Positions 56,627 to 64,000 of a stretch of DNA of 64,000 nt are shown piece after piece (positions within the stretch are counted from its first letter, which is position 1; every line of letters begins with the position of its first letter). Under the pieces are notes generated by a model, which was not told the origin of the DNA, ran no database searches, and saw only the letters and a program-made list of their open reading frames with translations. The stretch is taken from positions 496,001 to 560,000 of the forward strand of contig CAXXXO010000003.1 of the NCBI GenBank assembly GCA_963674625.2, read 5' to 3'. Source of the stretch: JALHFZ01 sp963674625. Lineage in GTDB: Bacteria > Synergistota > Synergistia > Synergistales > Aminobacteriaceae. Made by a program: the position numbers and the translations under genes.

Positions 56627-58939
56627 ATGGTTCAGGTATCCGATTCGCCGCCCGAAAGAGGGCGGTCCCCTCTTCCCCGCAGGGAGGCTCCGGCAAAGAA
56701 GAAACGCTCGGCCTTCAGGATTTTCTTTCTCGCTCTCTTCTTTTTTCTTCTCGTCGCAGGAGCTGCCGTTTCTGTTTTCGGCGCCTTCTATATAAGGACC
56801 CTGTCCGAGGGTCTTCCCACCGCGACGGAAATCCTCGCCTACAAGGCGAGCGTGGCAAGCATCATCTACGACCGCAACGGAGAGACGGTTGCACGGCTCT
56901 TTACCGAAAACCGCCAGCCGGTGCAGCTGGCCGAGATTTCCCCATGGATCGTAAAATCCACCCTCGCGGCGGAGGATTCGTCCTTTTACCAGCACGGGGG
57001 CATACGGCTTCTCTCCATTGCCCGGGCGTTTCTCGAAAACTTCCTGAACCGCGGTGTGAAGCAGGGGGGCAGCACCATAACCCAGCAGCTCGCCCGGAAT
57101 CTTTTTCTGACCCAGGAGCGGACCTTCGAACGAAAAGGGAAAGAAGCTCTCCTCGCCATTCGGATGGAGAAGCTCTTCACCAAGGACCGCATCATGGAGA
57201 TGTACCTGAACACCATCTACTTCGGCCACGGTGCCTGGGGGGTCGACACGGCCGCCCGTACATACTTCGGCAAGTCCGCATCGAAGATTACACTTCCCGA
57301 GGCCGCCATGATCGCCGGGCTCATAGCCGCCCCGGGACGCTACAGCCCTCTGTCAAACTACGAGAACTCAAGGAGCCGCCAGTGGTATGTCCTCGACAGG
57401 CTGGTCACCCTCGGCTGGATCACCGAGGAGGAGAGGGAGGCCGCCTTCAACGAAAAACTGGTCTTCAAACATGTGCCCAACAAGGTTCAGGAGTTCAACC
57501 GGGCGCCCTATTTCGTGGCCCAGATCCTTTTCAACGACCTGCTGCCGAAGTACGGGCCGGACCTCGTCTACGCCGGGGGAATGGAGATTCACACGACCCT
57601 GGACCTTAAGATGCAGGAGGCTGCCGACAAAGCAATGAAGGGTCTGAAAAGCCAGGGGGCCATCGTCGGACTGGACCCCGAGACCGGGGAAGTCCTCGCC
57701 ATGGCTGGCGGCCATGATTTCGCCGTGAGCAAATTCAACCGGGCCACCCAGGCCTTCCGTCAACCCGGGTCGGGGTTCAAACCCATCGTCTACGCCGCCG
57801 CCTTTGAGGCGGGCCTTCTGCCTACGGACCATTTTCTCGACGCGCGGATCGAATACGACAAGAAGGGGCCCAACATGACCGTCTGGGCGCCTGACAACTA
57901 CGACGGGAAGTTCAGGGGAGAGGTCACCCTAGAATACGCCCTGATCAATTCGCTGAATACGGTGGCCGTACGGCTCATCGACTACGTGGGAGCGAAGAAC
58001 ATTCTCGACGTCGCCCGGAGAATGGGAATTTCCTCCCCCCATGTGCCGGCGGACCTTTCTCTGGCCCTCGGAAGCGCGAGCATTCCGCCCCTCGAAATGG
58101 CCGTGGCCTTCTCGGTCTTCGCCAACAACGGCCGTGCCGTAACTCCTTTATATATCAAGGAAATCCGGTCCGGAAACGGAGATGTTCTCGAGAGCCACTC
58201 TCCTTCTTCCTCCCGGGCGATTTCACCCGAGACGGCCGTCATGGTACGGTCCGTTCTTCTGGATGCCGTAAAGGCCGGTACGGGGAGACGGGCCCTTCTG
58301 TCCGACCGGGAGACCTTCGGCAAGACGGGAACGACGAATGATTTCAGCGATGCCTGGTTTCTCGGGGGCGTGCCCGGACTCGTCGCCGTGGTCTATGCCG
58401 GGAACGACGACCATAAGCCCCTCGGAAAAAAGGGAGCCACGGGAGGGGTGATCGCCGCCCCCGTGTGGAAGGCTTTCGTGGCGGAGGCGGTCAAGGGACG
58501 GAAACTGCCGTCCGCTTTCGACATTCCGTCCGATGCCCAGGTGGAGGCAGTTAAAATCTGCCGCACCACGGGATTCCGGGCTGTTCCGGGGTGCTCAGCC
58601 GTGACGGTCTATCTGCCTAAGGGTACCGCCCCCGAGTCGAACTGTCCGATTCACGGCGGCGATATGTACGCCAGCACCATGGACCCGAAGGCTCCCCGGC
58701 TTATTCTCGTCCATAACGACAGCGATACCTACGAAAGCGGCGGCCTCTATTCCTCAGAAGAGATGCCCCTGCCCGGAGGTACTCTTCCCGAGACTGCCCC
58801 TGTGAAGGTGAGCAAGCCGGGGGCCCCTTCGGAGGTGATCATCCCCGACGCGGACCGCCCCTATACCGATCCGAGCCCTGCCCAGTCAGTGGAGGACAAG
58901 TACCAGAAGCTGCTGAAGCAGTACGGCATCACGAACTGA
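56627..58939 (+). CDS. Class A penicillin-binding protein 1A
   Basis: This 770-residue bifunctional cell-wall synthase has a cytoplasmic basic tail and a membrane anchor (about 31-55). The GT51 glycosyltransferase carries AAEDSSFYQHGG (catalytic glutamate about 116), QGGSTITQQLARN and the ILNTIYFG-type motif. The transpeptidase has PGSGFKP (S382, K385), SLN at 442-444 and KTGTT at 566. A proline-rich C-terminal tail with a cysteine pair follows. AAGGAGG precedes the ATG. It is monocistronic and ends at a long perfect hairpin. Confidence 0.95.
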   Translation: MVQVSDSPPERGRSPLPRREAPAKKKRSAFRIFFLALFFFLLVAGAAVSVFGAFYIRTLSEGLPTATEILAYKASVASIIYDRNGETVARLFTENRQPVQLAEISPWIVKSTLAAEDSSFYQHGGIRLLSIARAFLENFLNRGVKQGGSTITQQLARNLFLTQERTFERKGKEALLAIRMEKLFTKDRIMEMYLNTIYFGHGAWGVDTAARTYFGKSASKITLPEAAMIAGLIAAPGRYSPLSNYENSRSRQWYVLDRLVTLGWITEEEREAAFNEKLVFKHVPNKVQEFNRAPYFVAQILFNDLLPKYGPDLVYAGGMEIHTTLDLKMQEAADKAMKGLKSQGAIVGLDPETGEVLAMAGGHDFAVSKFNRATQAFRQPGSGFKPIVYAAAFEAGLLPTDHFLDARIEYDKKGPNMTVWAPDNYDGKFRGEVTLEYALINSLNTVAVRLIDYVGAKNILDVARRMGISSPHVPADLSLALGSASIPPLEMAVAFSVFANNGRAVTPLYIKEIRSGNGDVLESHSPSSSRAISPETAVMVRSVLLDAVKAGTGRRALLSDRETFGKTGTTNDFSDAWFLGGVPGLVAVVYAGNDDHKPLGKKGATGGVIAAPVWKAFVAEAVKGRKLPSAFDIPSDAQVEAVKICRTTGFRAVPGCSAVTVYLPKGTAPESNCPIHGGDMYASTMDPKAPRLILVHNDSDTYESGGLYSSEEMPLPGGTLPETAPVKVSKPGAPSEVIIPDADRPYTDPSPAQSVEDKYQKLLKQYGITN

Positions 58940-58948
58940 CCCCTGAGA

Positions 58949-59000
58949 CTGCATGAAGAAGCCGGAAGAGGGGCCCCCCTCTTCCGGCTTCTTCATGCAG
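58949..59000. terminator. 25-bp perfect inverted repeat between convergent genes
   Basis: CTGCATGAAGAAGCCGGAAG... (58949-58973) is an exact reverse complement of 58976-59000, with only two bases between the arms. There is no T-run on either side. It probably blocks or ends transcription in both directions between PBP1A and the PEP enzyme gene. Confidence 0.7.
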
Positions 59001-59015
59001 CGGCGGAGAAGATGC

Positions 59016-60395
59016 TTACCTCCTCCGCATTCCTTCGAGAATGATCTTCTGTTCAGCCGATGCGACGATGCCTCTGATGTAGGAAAGGCTGTCGGCGTTG
59101 ACGCTTATGCTGTCCACACCCTCCCGGACGAGATGTTCGGCGAAATCGGGGTAGACCGAGGGGCCTTCTCCGCAGATGGAACAGGGGATGCCCCCTTTTT
59201 TCGCCGCGCGGACCAGAAGGGAGATTGCCTCGAGAACTGCCGGATGGCGTTCGTCAAAATATCCCATAGCGCCCAGCAGAGCCGAGTCCCGGTCGACGCC
59301 CAGGATGAGCTGGGTGAGATCGTTGCTTCCAATGGTAATTCCGTCGGCGAGGGCGGCGAACTCTTCTGCCTGGAGGACTACGGAGGGTACCTCCGCCATA
59401 AGCCAGATTTTGAAAGAAGGCCCCTGAACGAGTCCCTCCGAGGCGATTATTTTTTTCACCGCCTCCATCTCGCCGAGGGTGCGGACGAAAGGAACGATAA
59501 CGGAAAGGTTGGTGCGGCCGAAGTCCTCCCTGACCTTCCGGACTGCCCTGCATTCGAGTCTGAAAGCTTCTTCGTACTCGGGAGAGACATACCTGGATGC
59601 GCCTCTCCAGCCCAGCATGGGATTATTCTCCTCGGGTTCCGTCTCCCTTGCCCCCTGAAGCCTGAGAAAATCGTTCGAGCGAAAGTCGCTGAAACGCATC
59701 AGGACCGGCCGGGGCGCGAAAGACCGTGCCACGGCTGCAATGCCTTCGGCGAGTTTATCGACGAAAAGCCCACCCTGGTTCGTACGGACGAGATGCATGG
59801 GGTGGACGCCGATTCGGCCCGAGAAGATGAACTCCGTCCGAAGCAGTCCCACGCCGTCGGAGGGAAGGGCGGCCCACCGCTCTGCCGACGCGGGTCCCTC
59901 GAGATTGAGAAGGATTTTTGTGGCGGTCACGACGGAAGGCTGTGCGCTTTCCTTCGCCGCGGCGGCCTCGGGGGGGAGATTTTCCGCAGGTTCGAAGGGA
60001 ATTGCCTTGCCGGCTGCCTCATCAGAAGAAGCCGAGTACACGGCTCCGCGGGTGGCATCCACGACTACGGTCTGTCCCTCCTTCAGGAGCTCCGTGGCGT
60101 TCCGGGCCCCCACGATGCAGGGGACGCCCAGTTCACGGGAGAGGATTGCCGCATGGCAGGTGCGGCCCCCTTCATCGGTCACCACCGCAGCCGCCTTACG
60201 AAGGGCAGATACCATGTCCGAGGTGATGTTTCGGGCCACGAGAATGTCCCCCCGGGCCATTTTTTCCGTATCGGCCGGTCCCGTTACGAGGACAACCTTT
60301 CCCGATCCAGCTCCCGGCGAGGCCGCAAGCCCCCTGCAGAGAAGCCGGCGTTCCTGTCGGCCCTCCGGGCCGTTTTCTGTTCCGTTTCGGGTCAT
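59016..60395 (-). CDS. PEP-utilising enzyme lacking the ATP-grasp domain
   Basis: This 459-residue protein holds only the C-terminal two thirds of a PEP synthase. It has a swivelling phosphohistidine domain with GGRTCHAAILSRELGVPCIVG, then a PEP/pyruvate-binding barrel with GLLRTEF, NPMLGWRGASRY, the SNDLTQLILGVDRDSA motif and CSICGEGPS. The N-terminal ATP-binding domain (PF01326) is absent, and the start is clean (GGAAGGAG before ATG 60395), so it is not a simple truncation at a frameshift. It could exchange phosphate between PEP and a partner protein, like PTS enzyme I without its HPr-binding part. It lies 67 bases downstream of ppdK. Confidence 0.8.
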   Translation of the reverse strand: MTRNGTENGPEGRQERRLLCRGLAASPGAGSGKVVLVTGPADTEKMARGDILVARNITSDMVSALRKAAAVVTDEGGRTCHAAILSRELGVPCIVGARNATELLKEGQTVVVDATRGAVYSASSDEAAGKAIPFEPAENLPPEAAAAKESAQPSVVTATKILLNLEGPASAERWAALPSDGVGLLRTEFIFSGRIGVHPMHLVRTNQGGLFVDKLAEGIAAVARSFAPRPVLMRFSDFRSNDFLRLQGARETEPEENNPMLGWRGASRYVSPEYEEAFRLECRAVRKVREDFGRTNLSVIVPFVRTLGEMEAVKKIIASEGLVQGPSFKIWLMAEVPSVVLQAEEFAALADGITIGSNDLTQLILGVDRDSALLGAMGYFDERHPAVLEAISLLVRAAKKGGIPCSICGEGPSVYPDFAEHLVREGVDSISVNADSLSYIRGIVASAEQKIILEGMRRR

Positions 60396-60462
60396 TGTCT
60401 CTTCTCCTTCCTGAAAAGATTTCCGCGCCGGGATGCAACCGGCGCGGAATAACAACCCTGTT

Positions 60463-63111
60463 CTAGCGGAGCTTTCCGAGAGCGGCGTGGGCCGCAGAGA
60501 TTCTCGCTACCGGCACCCTGAAGGGAGAACAGCTGACATAGTTCAGCCCTATGGCGTGGCAGAAGGCGATGCTGTCCGGGTTGCCCCCGTGTTCCCCGCA
60601 TATTCCCACCGAGAGGTCCGGGTGTTCTCTCCGCCCTTTTTCCACGGCGATCTTCATAAGTTCTCCCACTCCGTCCCTGTCGAGGACATGGAAGGGATTC
60701 ACGGGCAGAATGCCCTTCTCTTCGTAGATGCCGAGGAATTTCCCCTCCGCGTCGTCCCTCGAGTAGCCGAAGGTGGTCTGGGTGAGGTCGTTGGTTCCGA
60801 AGCTGAAGAATTCGGCCGTTTCAGCGATTTTATCCGCCACAAAGGCGGCATGGGGAACTTCGATCATTGTCCCGGCAAGGTAGGCAAACTTCGATCCCGC
60901 TTTTTCTTTATATTCCTTTGCAATGTCGTCGATCTGGCTTCTGAAGAACTCCATCTCCGCAGCGACTCCCACCAGGGGGATCATGATCTCGGGATGCACG
61001 TCAACGTCCTCTTCGACAAGTTGGAGGACCGCGTCGAAGATCGCCCGGGTCTGCATTGCGGAGATTTCGGGGTAGACGATGCCGAGACGGCATCCCCGGA
61101 AGCCGAGCATGGGGTTGGATTCTTTGAGGCTTTCCACCTTGGCCATAACTTTGCGGACCTGGTCGGCCTCCGGTGAGTTTTCTTTTCCGGCCGCTTTGAG
61201 TTCATCCAGTTCTTCCTTCAGATCCGGCTCCTTGGGCAGAAATTCGTGGAGGGGAGGATCAAGGAGGCGGATGATGACGGGAAGACCGGCCATCTCCTTG
61301 AGAATTCCGTAGAAGTCCTGGGTCTGCATGACCTTCAGTTCATCGAGGGCGGCTACCCGCTCATCGTAGGTGTCTGCGACAACGAGGCGCTGCATGACGG
61401 GAAGACGGTCTGCGGCCATGAACATATGTTCGGTACGGCAGAGCCCGATCCCCTTCGCACCGAATTCCCTGGCTCTTTTCGCATCCTCGGGGGTGTCGCC
61501 GTTGGCCCATACCTGGAGTCTGGCGAACCCGTCGGACCAGACGAGAAGTTTCTTGAAGTCCTCTGTGAAGGATGCCTCCCGAAGGGGGGCTCCTCCGAGA
61601 AGAACCCTGCCGGTGCTTCCGTCTACCGTGAGGGTATCCCCTTTTTTCACCACTACTGATCCGCTGGTGATGGTCTCTTTGTTCAGGTCGATGACGATCC
61701 CCTCGCAGCCGCTGACGCAGGGCTTTCCGAGGCCGCGGGCGACCACGGCGGCGTGGCTCGTCATGCCGCCCCGGCTTGTGACGATGGCTTCTGCGGCAAA
61801 GAGGCCATGGATGTCGTCGGGAGAGGTCTCGGGGCGGGCGAGTATGACCTTTTTTCCTTCCTTCGCCAGGTCCACGGCGTCGTCGGGATCGAAGCAGACG
61901 ATGCCCACGCCGGCGCCGGGAGAGGCGGGAAGACCCTTGGCAAGGACTTCGTTGTCAGCGGACGGGTCAACCTGGCGGTGAAGAAGCATCTCCACCTGGT
62001 CGGGGGTTACCCGGGACACGGCGGTCTTTTTATCGATAAGTCCTTCGTTTACCATGTCCACGGCGATCTTGACGGCAGCGTTGGCGGATCGCTTCCCCGT
62101 ACGGGTCTGAAGGATGTAGAGCTTGCTCCGCTCGATGGTGAACTCGATATCCTGCATGTCCGTGTAGGATTTTTCGAGGTCGCTCGTGATCTTGTCGAGC
62201 TGGCGGTACATCTCGGGCATGGCGTCCTTCAGTTCGGCGATGGGAAGAGGCGTCCGGATTCCCGCGACTACGTCCTCTCCCTGGGCGTTGATGAGAAATT
62301 CGCCGTAGAGCTCCTTCGTTCCGTCAGAGGGATCCCGGGTGAAGCAGACGCCGGTGCCGCAGTCGTCTCCGAGGTTTCCGTAGACCATGGAGACGATGTT
62401 CACCGCGGTGCCGAGGGTATGGGGTATTTTGTGGAGCCTGCGGTAGGTCACCGCGCGGGGGTTGCCCCAGCTCTTGAAGACTGCTTCGACGGCGTTGCGG
62501 AGCTGCGCCTCGGGGTCGACGGGGAAGTCGAATCCCGCCTTTTTACGGAATATTTCCTTGAACCGCGCCACAACCTCCACAAGGCTTTTCTCGGGAATTT
62601 CATTGTCGTAGGTGACGCCGAGATCTTTTTTGATCTCCCCGAGGACTTCTTCGAAGGCGTCTCCGCTCACGCCGTGAACCACGTTCCCATACATCTGGAT
62701 GAACCGGCGGTAGCTGTCGAAGGCGAAGCGCCGGTCGCTCGCCGCTTTGGCAAGGGATTCGACCGATTCGTCATTGAGGCCGAGGTTGAGGACCGTATCC
62801 ATCATTCCGGGCATGGAGATCGGGGCTCCCGACCGGACGGAGACGAGAAGGGGGTTGGCCCCGGTTCCGAAGGTCTTCCCCGTCTCCTTCTCGAGAGACT
62901 TCATGGCTTCGGTGACCTTGCTCCAGATGGAGTCGAGAAAGCCGGGATCCTCTCCGTATTTCAGACAGGCCTCGGTGGTGAGGATAAATCCCGGGGGAAC
63001 GGGAAGGCCGTACTGTACCATCTGGGCGAGGTTTGCTCCCTTGCCGCCCAGGAGATTTTTCATCTCTGCGTTGCCCTCTTTGAAACTGTACACGTATTTC
63101 CCTGCTGTCAT
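60463..63111 (-). CDS. ppdK: Pyruvate, phosphate dikinase
   Basis: This 882-residue enzyme converts pyruvate, ATP and phosphate to PEP, AMP and pyrophosphate, or runs in reverse. The ATP-grasp domain starts NLLGGKGANLAQM and has VSVRSGAPISMPGMMDTVLN. The phosphohistidine domain has GGMTSHAAVVARGLGKPCV with the regulatory threonine and catalytic histidine. The barrel ends in FGTNDLTQTTFGYSRDD and VGICGEHGG. Length is normal. The start overlaps the stop of the regulator gene by 4 bases. Confidence 0.97.
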   Translation of the reverse strand: MTAGKYVYSFKEGNAEMKNLLGGKGANLAQMVQYGLPVPPGFILTTEACLKYGEDPGFLDSIWSKVTEAMKSLEKETGKTFGTGANPLLVSVRSGAPISMPGMMDTVLNLGLNDESVESLAKAASDRRFAFDSYRRFIQMYGNVVHGVSGDAFEEVLGEIKKDLGVTYDNEIPEKSLVEVVARFKEIFRKKAGFDFPVDPEAQLRNAVEAVFKSWGNPRAVTYRRLHKIPHTLGTAVNIVSMVYGNLGDDCGTGVCFTRDPSDGTKELYGEFLINAQGEDVVAGIRTPLPIAELKDAMPEMYRQLDKITSDLEKSYTDMQDIEFTIERSKLYILQTRTGKRSANAAVKIAVDMVNEGLIDKKTAVSRVTPDQVEMLLHRQVDPSADNEVLAKGLPASPGAGVGIVCFDPDDAVDLAKEGKKVILARPETSPDDIHGLFAAEAIVTSRGGMTSHAAVVARGLGKPCVSGCEGIVIDLNKETITSGSVVVKKGDTLTVDGSTGRVLLGGAPLREASFTEDFKKLLVWSDGFARLQVWANGDTPEDAKRAREFGAKGIGLCRTEHMFMAADRLPVMQRLVVADTYDERVAALDELKVMQTQDFYGILKEMAGLPVIIRLLDPPLHEFLPKEPDLKEELDELKAAGKENSPEADQVRKVMAKVESLKESNPMLGFRGCRLGIVYPEISAMQTRAIFDAVLQLVEEDVDVHPEIMIPLVGVAAEMEFFRSQIDDIAKEYKEKAGSKFAYLAGTMIEVPHAAFVADKIAETAEFFSFGTNDLTQTTFGYSRDDAEGKFLGIYEEKGILPVNPFHVLDRDGVGELMKIAVEKGRREHPDLSVGICGEHGGNPDSIAFCHAIGLNYVSCSPFRVPVARISAAHAALGKLR

Positions 63112-63974
63112 CTCTGTACTGCACCTCCGTAAATTGAATGAATTTCCCTTCGCGATCTGTAAAGGGAGAGAATTTCATAGGCAGTCTCTTCGATGGAACT
63201 GCTTGTCACATCGAAGACCACAATGCCGAGCCGTTCCATTATACCCGAAGCGTAGACGATTTCTCTTTCAATCGTCTCGATTCGTCCGTACTCCGATTCC
63301 TCGGGGCTGAGGCCCATCATGGCCATCCGCCTGCTGCGGATCTCCCCTAGAACGGCGGGGGTCCGGGTCAGGCCGAAGATCCTCCAGGACGGGATGCGGA
63401 AGAGCTGCGGAGGCGGATCGAGCCCCGGAACGAGGGGAATGTTGGCGGCAAGAATGCCCCGGTGGGCGAGGTAGAGGCACAGGGGGGATTTGCCCGTTCT
63501 CGAAATACCGACCACCACCACGTCCGCCTCTCCGAGAAGAGAGGGGTTGCCGCCGTCGTCCGCCGCGAGGGAATACTCCACCGCCCGAACCCGCCTGTAG
63601 TATTCAGAGTCCATGGGGTGAAGGAGCACCGTGTCCTCCGCAGCCGGTGCGCCCAGCATTTTTTCAAGACCCTTCCGCAGCGGTGCGTATCCGTCCCAAT
63701 GTTCCACGCCCAGGCGGAGGCATTCCTCCGCGAGGGCGCGGCGAAGGTCCTCCCTGAGGAAGCAGGAGAGAATCACCGCCCCCCGCTCCGCCGCCCGGGC
63801 GACGATTTGCCCGATGTCCTCTTCGCACCCGGGAGCGAAAAAACGGCAGATTTCCACATCCCGCTTCTCAAACCTCCGGGTGCACCAGGCAGCCTCCGCC
63901 TCGGCTTCTTCGGAAAGCGCGTCGGAGAGGACGAAGAGTTCGACCGTTTCTCCCCACTTCAGCTCCCCGTCCAT
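63108..63974 (-). CDS. PPDK regulatory protein (bifunctional kinase/pyrophosphorylase)
   Basis: This 288-residue DUF299/PSRP-family enzyme phosphorylates the PPDK regulatory threonine with ADP and removes it by phosphorolysis. The P-loop-like GISRTGKSPLCLYLAHRG, the N-terminal LFVLSDALSEEAE and the C-terminal VVFDVTSSSIEETAYEI are typical. Direct coupling to ppdK supports PPDK over PEP synthase as its target. The ATG 63974 lacks a good ribosome binding site and the frame is open to the window edge, so the true start could lie further upstream. Confidence 0.9.
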   Translation of the reverse strand: MDGELKWGETVELFVLSDALSEEAEAEAAWCTRRFEKRDVEICRFFAPGCEEDIGQIVARAAERGAVILSCFLREDLRRALAEECLRLGVEHWDGYAPLRKGLEKMLGAPAAEDTVLLHPMDSEYYRRVRAVEYSLAADDGGNPSLLGEADVVVVGISRTGKSPLCLYLAHRGILAANIPLVPGLDPPPQLFRIPSWRIFGLTRTPAVLGEIRSRRMAMMGLSPEESEYGRIETIEREIVYASGIMERLGIVVFDVTSSSIEETAYEILSLYRSRREIHSIYGGAVQR

Positions 63975-64000
63975 GGATGGGTCAGCGGGCCCGGAGGAAA

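Noticed and set aside
58953..63132. Long plus-strand frames opposite the PEP enzyme and ppdK
   Set aside because: Shadows of well-supported minus-strand genes.

Overview
The window is bacterial chromosome (G+C rich, about 58 percent by eye). Its gene content fits an anaerobic, amino-acid-using Gram-negative bacterium of the Synergistota type: EF-Tu and ribosomal-protein sequence flavour, pyruvate phosphate dikinase with its regulator, an M20 amidohydrolase and a threonine aldolase, a 4Fe-4S aldo/keto reductase, and an RND/TolC pump showing an outer membrane. The phylum is inferred from recognition, not from any search. Most genes lie on the minus strand.

Layout. 0-0.3 kb: a small cysteine-rich, RiPP-like precursor gene with a near-consensus promoter, cut off from any partner genes by the window edge. 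0.5-3.7 kb: aldo/keto reductase, EamA transporter, M20 hydrolase. 3.8-8.1 kb: glgB, mutY, a TPP-riboswitch-controlled thiT, and a pyrimidine-dimer-glycosylase-like gene. 8.1-13.6 kb: a tandem duplication of MASE3 hybrid histidine kinases around a ferritin/VIT1-like gene. 13.7-20.1 kb: a damaged stretch with a frameshifted radical SAM gene, a frameshifted DUF2188 gene and the decayed treZ and treY genes. A MarR-GNAT gene and a possible attenuator or small RNA are embedded in it. 20.1-24.4 kb: intact glgX and ftsH. 24.8-25.4 kb: six tRNAs. 25.6-32.6 kb: the translation block tRNA-Thr, tRNA-Tyr, tRNA-Thr, tuf, rpmG, tRNA-Trp, secE, nusG, rplK, rplA, rplJ, rplL, not followed by rpoBC. 32.6-40.2 kb: an MscS channel and a TetR-controlled RND efflux operon. 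40.2-51.3 kb: rplM-rpsI, NAD salvage, secG, and a long tightly overlapping run of housekeeping genes, ending with a divergent pair that encodes a helix-turn-helix-like protein and a DeoC homologue without its catalytic residues. 51.4-56.4 kb: a complete rRNA operon (16S, tRNA-Ile, tRNA-Ala, 23S, 5S). 56.6-64 kb: PBP1A with a structured leader, then a PEP-utilising enzyme, ppdK and the PPDK regulator.

How the genes work together. GlgB and GlgX act on glycogen-type glucan. TreY and TreZ would have drained that glucan to trehalose, but both are broken here. PPDK, its regulator kinase/phosphorylase and a shortened PEP-enzyme paralogue form a pyruvate/PEP control unit. The efflux operon reads TetR, TolC, periplasmic adaptor, RND pump, small accessory protein, with 4-base overlaps between most genes and a palindromic operator over the promoter.

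Caution. Single-base frame breaks occur in genes that must work (rplJ, and tuf unless a second copy exists). Some frameshifts in this window are therefore probably sequence errors. The treY lesion also includes a deletion of several hundred codons and treZ has an in-frame stop, which single-base errors do not explain as easily.
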